From Iphinoe sp. HA4291-MV1 (GTDB lineage: Bacteria; Cyanobacteriota; Cyanobacteriia; Cyanobacteriales; Nostocaceae): DNA of 64,000 nucleotides. The DNA lies in NCBI GenBank assembly GCA_019359415.1, contig JAHHHH010000032.1, forward strand, positions 1-64,000, given 5' to 3'. This document shows positions 49,522-57,150 of the stretch, piece by piece. The notes under the pieces are model-generated. The model had not been told where the DNA came from, did no database searches, and saw nothing but the letters and a program-made list of their open reading frames with translations. Position 1 is the stretch's first letter. Each line of letters begins with the position of its first letter. Made by a program: the position numbers and the translations under genes.

Positions 49522-49976
49522 ATGTGGAACAGCTTACCAATCGTCTGGAAGGCTAAAGACTCCAGTTTAGACCAACAGTAAACCAAAGAACGTAATTATT
49601 AAACGCATCTTTACAGAGATTAGCCCACTCGCGCTTGAAGAACAGTTACTACTGTCAACTTTGCTACCCTATTACCGCTTTGCGAAATTTGCTCATTCAA
49701 AATTAAAAATTCAAAAAGCCTTTATTTCAAAGCTTTGAGCGTTTATGATGGTATCTTTATTTCCACGCACGTTGTACTAGTTTTTACCTAAGAAGGTCTG
49801 TAGTTAATGCATCTGAACAATTTCCAAAATTTTTTCAAACTTTGGCAACATATTTTGTAGATTTATGCTATTTTCAATGACAGGAATTATATTCGGGTTG
49901 TGTAGTTTGTTTTTATCTATTTACAAGCGTCTCTCCGAATCTAACTCTCTACACCATCTGATTCTGGAGATGTTTT
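49522..49976. other. Gap and presumed leader of the RNA-binding protein gene
   Basis: AT-rich. Contains a repeat-like 'ttcaaaattaaaaattcaaaa' near 49696-49715. The last ~150 bases may be an untranslated leader of the RRM gene; long leaders occur upstream of cyanobacterial cold-induced rbp genes, but no structure can be assured by eye. Confidence 0.35.
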
Positions 49977-50285
49977 ATGTCAATTTACGTCGGCAATCTA
50001 TCCTACGAAGTCGAGAAAGATGACCTCAAACGAGTTTTTGCAGATTATGGAACTGTTAAGGACGTTCAATTGCCCCTAGACCGGGAAACTGGTCGTGTGA
50101 GAGGGTTCGCCTTTGTAGAAATGGGAACGGAAGCAGAAGAAACTGCGGCGATTGAGGCTCTTAATGATGCCGAGTGGATGGGTCGTAACCTGAAGGTTAA
50201 CAAGGCTAAACCTAAATCAGATAGAGGCTCATCTGGTGGTAGATGGGGAAATAATAGTGGTGGAGGACACTCTCGACGCTACTAA
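49977..50285 (+). CDS. RRM-type RNA-binding protein
   Basis: A 102-residue protein with one RRM domain. RNP2 is IYVGNLSY (residues 3-10) and RNP1 is RGFAFVEM (about 42-49). A Gly/Ser-rich tail (SSGGRWGNNSGGGHSRRY) follows. A GGAG site precedes the ATG. The cyanobacterial relatives bind RNA and are often cold-induced. The call is strong; the targets are unknown. Confidence 0.92.
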   Translation: MSIYVGNLSYEVEKDDLKRVFADYGTVKDVQLPLDRETGRVRGFAFVEMGTEAEETAAIEALNDAEWMGRNLKVNKAKPKSDRGSSGGRWGNNSGGGHSRRY

Positions 50286-50353
50286 TAAGCTTTGAGACAA
50301 AGCATTTCATCTAAGGTTTTAAGGGTAGACAAAAAGTCTGCCCTTTTTCGCAC

Positions 50354-50702
50354 TCTGTCTTGAAAATGGGCAAGGGGCAATGGGCAATGGGCAATGGGGA
50401 ACAGAGAAAGAAATATTTTCATGTCCTCGTTGTGGGCAATTTGCCCGTGGGGGACTAGCTTGAAAATAGGGAACTCTTTACAGGGAACAAATAACAGAGA
50501 AAGAAATATTTTCTGCACTCGTTGTGGGCGCGAAAGCGTTGCGGTGCGATGGCGCAGAGCGCCCGCTGAGTCCTTCTCCTGTCGGAGAGGCACACGGTTA
50601 CGGACACGCACTCGCGGTCGCGATGCTCCTTTCCTGCGGAACGCTACGCGAACAGGAGCCGCCAAGGGCGATCGCACTTCGCCTGTGGGGGTCTAGCTTG
50701 CT
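50354..50702. repeat. Tandem composite repeats (one complete, one split by an insertion)
   Basis: Copy 1, at about 50354-50462, runs from gtcttgaaaatgggcaaggg to ttgcccgtgggggactagct. A second copy begins at about 50460 (cttgaaaatagggaac), reaches the same cagagaaagaaatattttc core at about 50496-50514, and is then split at about 50530. Its end (cctgtgggggtctagcttg) reappears at about 50684-50702. The ~155-bp insert is GC-rich and contains cctgcggaacgctacgcgaa. A third, inverted copy lies at 56898-57012. All frames here are artefacts. The rest of the gap to 50867 shows nothing. Confidence 0.7.
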
Positions 50703-50867
50703 GAATTGCTCACGACTATTAAATCAGTGAACAGTGAACAGTATGCTAAATTTTCTAGCATTACCAAAGGCAAATACCATTAATAGTAGAAAATAATAAT
50801 AGAAAAGCTTAAAACACTCTCTGTAGTTATAAAAACCTTGTTTACTTTTGGTATATTTGGAGTTAGC

Positions 50868-51290
50868 ATGAAACGTTTAAGTGACGTCATCGCCGTTACT
50901 GTAATCAGCCTCTTAGCATTGGTAGGGTGTAACAGCACTCAACAATCTACTACACAAGTTCCTAGTACCACTGAAACAACTGCTACACCTGCTTCCGATC
51001 ACTCTAATGTGACTCAGGATGGTTTTGGGAATTTGGTTACTGTAGTATCGAATACAAAAATAGCGGTTAAAGCTGGAAAATTTGACCAAGCTAAACAGGA
51101 GTTCGACAAGTTTGAAAACGCTTGGGCTAAAGTTGAGGATGGTGTTAAAACCAAATCTCCCAAAAGCTATGCAGCAATTGAGGATACTGCAACTCAGGTG
51201 AAGAGTGCGCTCAAAGCAAAAGATAAAGCAAAGGCGCTTGAGAGATTGCAGACGCTAGACAAAGATATAGCCACAGTTTCTAAGAGCTAA
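50868..51290 (+). CDS. Small helical lipoprotein
   Basis: A 140-residue protein with a lipoprotein signal (MKRLSDVIAVTVISLLALVGC, Cys at 21), a Thr/Ser-rich linker to about 45 and a helical Lys/Ala-rich domain to the end (KFDQAKQEFDKFENAWAKVE). The helical part recalls periplasmic domains of iron or imelysin-type systems, but this is weak. The ATG at 50868 has a GGAG site. The small membrane protein after it starts 7 bases downstream, so the two are an operon. Confidence 0.7.
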   Translation: MKRLSDVIAVTVISLLALVGCNSTQQSTTQVPSTTETTATPASDHSNVTQDGFGNLVTVVSNTKIAVKAGKFDQAKQEFDKFENAWAKVEDGVKTKSPKSYAAIEDTATQVKSALKAKDKAKALERLQTLDKDIATVSKS

Positions 51291-51297
51291 AATTATA

Positions 51298-51594
51298 ATG
51301 CGTTCATTTCGGAAGTACCACCGCATCTTGGCAATCATCCTTGCCTTACCGATCGCTGTAACACTGCTAACTGGCATAGCAGTTACACTTTTGGGTGAGT
51401 GGTCGATTAACATCGGCATTCCACGTAGTCTATTACTTTCGATTCATAATGGCGAAATCTTTGGTTTTCAAGGAATTTACCCGATTTTGAACGGGCTGGG
51501 GCTGTTGGGATTATTAGTGACAGGGCTAAGTATGACTGGTTTATTTGGCAGGAGAACGTCAAAACCGAAGCGGAATGAAACGAGGCAAAATTAA
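51298..51594 (+). CDS. Small PepSY-type membrane protein
   Basis: A 98-residue protein with about two spans and the opening RKYHRILAIILALPIAVTLLTG, a pattern seen in the membrane-anchoring segments of PepSY proteins. The region between the spans contains the IHNGEIFG block of this family. The periplasmic PepSY repeats are missing. It probably works with the lipoprotein 7 bases upstream. Function unknown; an iron or redox role is possible (inference). Confidence 0.65.
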   Translation: MRSFRKYHRILAIILALPIAVTLLTGIAVTLLGEWSINIGIPRSLLLSIHNGEIFGFQGIYPILNGLGLLGLLVTGLSMTGLFGRRTSKPKRNETRQN

Positions 51595-51640
51595 CTCATC
51601 CCACCTTGTTAAATTATCACTCCGTTCAATTTCATAAAAA

Positions 51641-51815
51641 GCCGGAGGGAAATCGAAGTCATTAGTCCTTAGTCCTTAGTACATTTTTGCCTGCGGCACG
51701 CTACGCGAACACGATTTTTCGTCTTCTTCATACTAATGACTAATGACTAAGACGGGGCAAGGAGGCAATTCCTCCCCATTCTAGAAGAAACGGGAATTCC
51801 TTGCCTCGTCTTCAT
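51641..51815. repeat. Composite repeat, copy B (copy A at 18968-19110) with a nested insert
   Basis: Shares aaatcgaagtcattagtcc, catactaatgact and ggcaattcctcccc with copy A. Here the middle contains an extra tgcctgcggcacgctacgcg (about 51690-51712) that relates to the GC-rich repeats elsewhere in the window. The right end forms a hairpin (gaggcaattcc / ggaattccttgcctc). No gene. Confidence 0.65.
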
Positions 51816-51866
51816 TGAACTTCAAATCAGGTTGATTCTACAACTTTCTGAACTGAAAAATTGCAG

Positions 51867-54800
51867 CTACTTATAAAAATTACCTGCAATCTTAAATGCT
51901 GCCCAGTAGTAAGGGTGGTTATAAAGCTTTGTTTCTGCTGGCATTTTACGACTTCTATATAATTCTTTTGCTAAACTTGTCCTAATTCTTAGCTCCTCTT
52001 GTTGAGATAGTTTGCTCAACAATTCTTCATACCATTGTTTGAGTTCGCCAGAAGTCAGTTCCCTAAGCCATTCAGTTGCTTCCGCTAATGCATGGGGTGC
52101 TGGTTTGTTTTGCTGAAGACGCCGATAAAACTCTATTATTACCAAAGTAATAGCAGCTGATTCTACAATCCACAAAGTACTTAATACATGACTGACTCTC
52201 TGATTGAGAAAAGCAGTGACTACACCAACATATTCAGTCGTGAGATTCTGGTTGCTAGTTATAGCTGTTTCGCAAGTTGAAAGAGTTATAAGGTTATAAC
52301 TTGCAATTGGCTTTTTGCAGATTTCCTCTACCGTTAATTTATCTTCACCTGCTAACATGAATTCTGATTTTTGTGGCTGATTTGAATTGTCAGCGACATA
52401 GCCTGTAAAGTGAAATATATTGTAATCACCAGACAGAGCATTCTCTACCTGTCTTTTTGTAGCTTGTAAGCCGAGTATGCGTTTGCAACGACTAAACATC
52501 TGGCTAACCGCTTCAGATTCAAGTTTGGCAAATTGTGGTGTAGGATAATTTATATTTTCAGGATGTTCCACAATCAATAATGGTAAATTTTGCCCCTGAA
52601 GAAGTTGAGATTTTAAAGACAACCCAATTTGAACGCTAGGCAGATAGGTAAATGTATAATGATGCTGCTCCAATAACTCTTCTTCCCAAGGAGAGGAAAT
52701 ATTGAAAAGAGCGTGGAGAGGAAATCTGTGTAAGTTGCGGTGGGGAATTAAAATCAGATGAGTGATGCCATCGAGTTCATTAGCAATTGCAGAAATGTTG
52801 AGGATATGTTTCAAATTCAATAACCTCTGCTCCATTTCTGCTTGCCATGAATGGATACTTTTGTCTGATGCATCGTTTGATTGAAATTGCTGATATGAGT
52901 TGTATTGTTGATTCCAATCTTCTAGCCAATCTTCAAATTCAACCAAGCGTTGTACCGCTTCTGGCAAAGGCATTTCATCAATTGCTGCTACATTAAGTAT
53001 GGGTGTAAAAACGAGATTAGGTTCTGGGGACTTATATTTAATAATGAAGGTGCGTAAGGCGCAAGGGCTAATATGCCAGTAGATAATTGCAGTTGTGGGG
53101 TTGAGAAGTTGGTGAATTGATGAGTAGCTAGGTGAGATAATTTTATCTGTCCAACCAGAGAGAAGCCAGGTTAAACAAGCATTTTTGCCATGTTCAGCGA
53201 TTTCTAAAGCTTGCGCTATCTCACCTGAGTGGACGGCTATATCAACTGCCAACTGTTCAAAACCTGCGTACTTGAGTGCTAACTGTTTTTTATCTTCTTT
53301 GGAGTGAGTGGTTTTGCTGAGTAAGTATTGTACTAAATCTGTAGCATATTGATGTAATTCTTGCGCTTGGGAAGTTTGCCCCAAACCTATAAGTGTTTTA
53401 ATGAGGTTTTGCAAAACTTCCAGATGTAATTGCGGAAAGTCTTCTGGTGTGAGAGTATAAATCGCCTGATTGTACTCAGATAGAGCTTGTTGCCAATCAT
53501 AACGGGGTGTACGATGTCTCTTGCCTCGGTTATAATATGCATTGCCAAGTGCTAGATGTAACCTACCGTAACCTTCCGGCTGTGTATCTTTACGAACATA
53601 CTTCAACCCTTGCTCATAGCTTGCCAATTTCCCTTCATAGCCGCGCTCATACAAAGCTGGATTTTCTGAAGCTATGGCACTGAAAAAAGTGAGATGTGAG
53701 TCACTATAAACTGCATTTTCTGCTGCATTCCCTCGACCAATCCACGCTTCCCAGTAGTCAGGTTTGATTTGTAAAGCGTTGTCATATGAGGCGATCGCTT
53801 CTTCAAATCTCTTTAAATAAAATAGCACCGTAGCTCGGTTATACCAAGCTAATTCAAACTGAGGATTAATTTCTATAGCTTGATCATAAGAAGCAATTGC
53901 TTCTTCACGGTGTCCTAAATTGTCCAAAGCAATAGCACAGTTGAACCAGGCTAAGTAGTAGTCGGGTTTGATTTCTAAGGCTTTTTCCCAGGATGAGATC
54001 GCATCATCCCAGCGTCCCAAACGGGCTTGTACCACACCCCTATCAATCCAGACTTCATGAGAGTTTGGATTGATGTGAGCTGCTTGTTCATAAGATGCGA
54101 TCGCATCTTCATGTCTGTCTGCTTTATCCAGCGCTTCTGCCAAAGCGTACCAAGCCTCGTAGAAGTCGTTTTGAATTTCTGTTGCTTGCTCTAAGCTAAC
54201 AATAGCATCTTCAAATCGTCCTAAATTAGAAAGTTCCACACCTCGTTTGTACCAAGCCGAGTGGAAGTCACTTTGAATTTCTAAAGCTTTCTCATAAGAT
54301 ACGATCGCATCATTATTTCGTCTTCCTTGCGCCAAAGCGATACCTCGGTAATACCAATTGTCTTTGTCTTGTGGCTGCAACATGATTGCTTGATCGTAAC
54401 TCGCAACTGCTTCCAGTGGACGTCCTAACCGTTGCAGCACCACACCCTGGCTAAACCAAGCTTCAGGGTAATCGAACTGAATCTCTATGGCTTTATCAAA
54501 GCAGAAAATGGCATCTTCAAAGCATCCTAGTTCACCGAATGCCTTGCCTCGGTTATACCAACATGTATAGAAGTCTGGTTTAATTGCAATTGCTTGATCG
54601 TAAGATGCGATCGCTTCTGAAAAATATTCTAAGTAAAATAGTGTTAAGCCCCGGTTAAACCAATATTCGTATGAGTAGGGGTAAATTTCTATAGCTTTGT
54701 CGTAGGATGCAATTGCTCCTGATAAATCACCAGTCTTAGCTTGCTTAAGACCTTGATAAAACCAAGCTTGTGCTTGTTCTAAAATAGTCTGTGGTTCATT

Positions 54801-55685
54801 TGTCAGGAAATCTGTATTGACTGGTGCTTCGCTGGGAATTCCTAGTCCAGAAGCCAGCTGCTGAACTAAACTGGTACTCTGCTCTAAGTTCACTAACAAT
54901 TCATCCAGCGTTACGATGACAGGTGATTGAAGAAAATCTAAAAACTCATGCCCTACAGGTTCCGCAGATGCTTCTTGCAGGTTTTGTTCTACCCAGTAAG
55001 ATTCTTCTTCCATTTGCTCAAGTTGAGTTGGGGAAGTTTCTAATCTTGTTATTTCTGCATCTGATCCGTCATATTCCCATATAAATTCGTCTCGGTTATT
55101 AGTCTGCTCTTCCTGTGGAGGTTTTGAAACAGGTGCAGGCATTTTCGTTGCTATTTGTTGCCAAGGAATATTCTCTAAATGCTGTTTGCTGCCTTTTGGC
55201 GTCACTCCGTTCTCCAATAGGGTTGGAAATGTTGTCTGAGTTATCGCTTCGGTATATTGTTCGTTATCATTGTCCCAATACGGCTTGCCTAAGTTTCGCG
55301 TCAACAACCTTATGCCAATGTCGTAAGATAAATTTCCTATTGTTCCAATATCCAATTCGCCTAGTTGCACCATCCGTTCTGCTAATTGATTATTTGGTGC
55401 AGGTGATGTTAACAGTCTCTCGCCAAAATCTAGTAGCCAATCTATCCAGCGTTCATTAGAGATACGATTTTCCATTCTTTGTAGATACTTAAGTGCCCAT
55501 CCTTGCCCTCTTGCTTGATATACACCTTCCAACAGCTGGGTAAACAAAAATTCTAAATCCGCATTTGTCAGTTCCGGTGGAGGTGCCACCTTCTGTTCTT
55601 CCTTAGAATACATAGAACGATTCTGCTTTTTCCGCAAGAGGAATCTGAAAAACTTATTAATCCACTTTATTAGCTGCTTGAGCAT
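51867..55685 (-). CDS. TPR-CHAT protein with a Tyr at the expected catalytic His position
   Basis: A 1272-residue protein. A basic N-terminus is followed by a domain at about 34-150 shared with the next gene upstream (TNADLEFLFTQLLEGVYQARG). At least ten TPR units run from about 305 to 700, mostly of the AWYNRGxALxxLGRFEDAI type. The C-terminal CHAT domain (about 880-1272) has the nucleophile-type Cys1138 in LSTCETAI. The usual second His of the HxxxHG motif is Tyr1096 (FHFTGYVADN; codon TAT at 52398-52400), although His1092 is retained. CHAT domains are caspase-like proteases, so this copy may be inactive or altered. TPRs suggest protein binding. Confidence 0.85.
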   Translation of the reverse strand: MLKQLIKWINKFFRFLLRKKQNRSMYSKEEQKVAPPPELTNADLEFLFTQLLEGVYQARGQGWALKYLQRMENRISNERWIDWLLDFGERLLTSPAPNNQLAERMVQLGELDIGTIGNLSYDIGIRLLTRNLGKPYWDNDNEQYTEAITQTTFPTLLENGVTPKGSKQHLENIPWQQIATKMPAPVSKPPQEEQTNNRDEFIWEYDGSDAEITRLETSPTQLEQMEEESYWVEQNLQEASAEPVGHEFLDFLQSPVIVTLDELLVNLEQSTSLVQQLASGLGIPSEAPVNTDFLTNEPQTILEQAQAWFYQGLKQAKTGDLSGAIASYDKAIEIYPYSYEYWFNRGLTLFYLEYFSEAIASYDQAIAIKPDFYTCWYNRGKAFGELGCFEDAIFCFDKAIEIQFDYPEAWFSQGVVLQRLGRPLEAVASYDQAIMLQPQDKDNWYYRGIALAQGRRNNDAIVSYEKALEIQSDFHSAWYKRGVELSNLGRFEDAIVSLEQATEIQNDFYEAWYALAEALDKADRHEDAIASYEQAAHINPNSHEVWIDRGVVQARLGRWDDAISSWEKALEIKPDYYLAWFNCAIALDNLGHREEAIASYDQAIEINPQFELAWYNRATVLFYLKRFEEAIASYDNALQIKPDYWEAWIGRGNAAENAVYSDSHLTFFSAIASENPALYERGYEGKLASYEQGLKYVRKDTQPEGYGRLHLALGNAYYNRGKRHRTPRYDWQQALSEYNQAIYTLTPEDFPQLHLEVLQNLIKTLIGLGQTSQAQELHQYATDLVQYLLSKTTHSKEDKKQLALKYAGFEQLAVDIAVHSGEIAQALEIAEHGKNACLTWLLSGWTDKIISPSYSSIHQLLNPTTAIIYWHISPCALRTFIIKYKSPEPNLVFTPILNVAAIDEMPLPEAVQRLVEFEDWLEDWNQQYNSYQQFQSNDASDKSIHSWQAEMEQRLLNLKHILNISAIANELDGITHLILIPHRNLHRFPLHALFNISSPWEEELLEQHHYTFTYLPSVQIGLSLKSQLLQGQNLPLLIVEHPENINYPTPQFAKLESEAVSQMFSRCKRILGLQATKRQVENALSGDYNIFHFTGYVADNSNQPQKSEFMLAGEDKLTVEEICKKPIASYNLITLSTCETAITSNQNLTTEYVGVVTAFLNQRVSHVLSTLWIVESAAITLVIIEFYRRLQQNKPAPHALAEATEWLRELTSGELKQWYEELLSKLSQQEELRIRTSLAKELYRSRKMPAETKLYNHPYYWAAFKIAGNFYK

Positions 55686-56026
55686 TTCAGGAACTATTAG
55701 AAATTGGTCATCATAAGATTTTAGCGATAAGCGGAGCTTAAAGCCTTTCCTACGGAACGCTGCTTTGTTGGCGCAGCCTGCGCTTTGCGCTTACGGCTTA
55801 TCGCAGTGTTAAAAAAGTGATGAGTTACGCAAAAACCTGTAAGAATCACATGAGCGATTGATAATAGGTTGAGAAGACCAATAGCATACTAACAGTCCAA
55901 TCATGAGGTTGCCTATGCTTTACAGTATGTTTACATAGGAAACGCGACCAAGAGTCATATTTTTACCAAGACTTGTCTTGATTTGTGTATTAATATACGA
56001 CAACTACTTAGATGTCAAGTGTTGAA
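55686..56026. other. Gap with dispersed repeat
   Basis: A GC-rich repeat lies at about 55742-55800 (tttcctacggaacgctgctt, ttggcgcagcctgcgctttg) and matches the family found in cruP and elsewhere. No gene. Confidence 0.5.
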
Positions 56027-56713
56027 TTACGGCTCAGCTTGATTTGTACTCGATTCATTCGCAGCTTGGAATTGATCAAGCAAAGCTTGAAAAATGACTT
56101 GTGGATCATCTGTCTGGATTCCTAATTGCAGGGAAACCTGGTTGCGTAAATCCTGATCTTGCTGTAGAAGCACAAATAACTGATCTAAGGTGATGGTTTG
56201 GTATTCTCCTTCTGGAAGATTTTCTACTTCTATAACTTCCTGTTGCTCATTTTGAGTTTGTGTCGTTCCAGGGGTTTGTTCAACAACATCTGGTCCATCA
56301 TACTCCCATATTGGCTCGCCACCTGCGCGTGCTAACAACTGCATGCCAATATCATAGGCAACATTTCCCACTTCTCCAACATCCAACTCACCTAGTTGTA
56401 CCATTCGAGAGGCTAGTTCGTTATTAGGTGTGGGTGATGCTAGCAATCTTGCGCCAAAACGTTGCAACCACTCCACCCAACGTTCTTCTGATACACGATG
56501 TTCAATATTATCCAGCCACTTCTGCGCCCATGTTTGCCCTCTTGCTTGATGCACGCCTTCTAATAATTCTGTAAACAGAAATTCTAAATCCGTATCGCTT
56601 AGGGGTGGAGGCGGTTCTTTGTGAAGATTTTCCCTTGCTTTGGCTGGAGTCTGATTTCCGCCAAACAAGCGTTGCAAAAACTTTTTGAGCCATTGAATTA
56701 ACCGCTTGAGCAT
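56027..56713 (-). CDS. Paralogue of the CHAT protein's N-terminal domain
   Basis: A 228-residue protein (Met at 56713 preferred over 56722). Residues of about 35-140 align clearly with the N-terminal domain of the TPR-CHAT protein (LSDTDLEFLFTELLEGVHQARG; MVQLGELDVGEVGNVAYDIG). The rest is acidic and Gln-rich. It has no TPR, CHAT or membrane segment. Its position upstream on the same strand suggests a joint role, perhaps as a regulator or partner; the domain has no function known to me. Confidence 0.7.
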   Translation of the reverse strand: MLKRLIQWLKKFLQRLFGGNQTPAKARENLHKEPPPPLSDTDLEFLFTELLEGVHQARGQTWAQKWLDNIEHRVSEERWVEWLQRFGARLLASPTPNNELASRMVQLGELDVGEVGNVAYDIGMQLLARAGGEPIWEYDGPDVVEQTPGTTQTQNEQQEVIEVENLPEGEYQTITLDQLFVLLQQDQDLRNQVSLQLGIQTDDPQVIFQALLDQFQAANESSTNQAEP

Positions 56714-56897
56714 CTCCCGCACCCATATTGGTGGTCATCCTAAGATTGTAGCGATGTCTAAGGACAAGTCGCTATGCGTTTATGAACTGTACTCCAAAGC
56801 GTTACTAATAAATATTAAGTAAAATGTACAGAAACAAAATTTTTCCTCACCACCTCACCATAAGGATATAAAAATTTGCTGAAGTAGGAAAATATTC

Positions 56898-57012
56898 CCA
56901 AGCTAGACCCCCACGGGCAAAAATCCACAACGAGGGCATGAAAATATTTCTTTCTCTGTTCCCAATTGCCCATTGCCCCTTGCCCCTTGCCCATTCCCTA
57001 TTTTCAAGATAG
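56898..57012. repeat. Composite repeat, inverted copy of 50354-50462
   Basis: Reads as the reverse complement of the first composite copy, ending aagctagacccccacgggca at the left and 'ttttcaagatagac' at the right. About 115 bp with the gaaaatatttctttctctgt core. It lies between the divergent CHAT-linked gene and dnaX and has no coding capacity. Confidence 0.7.
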
Positions 57013-57150
57013 ACTTTAGGAAAAATATGGTATATTTGTACTATAATAAGAGAATCATCAATGTCTAAAGTTACGTCATACGTTTAAAATGATCTAATCC
57101 CAAACCGTGGGTGCTAGTTATTAACCCTCAAAGGCATTGACATTTCATCT

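Noticed and set aside
50282-50730. Frames on both strands after the RRM gene
   Set aside because: All lie in the tandem composite repeats.
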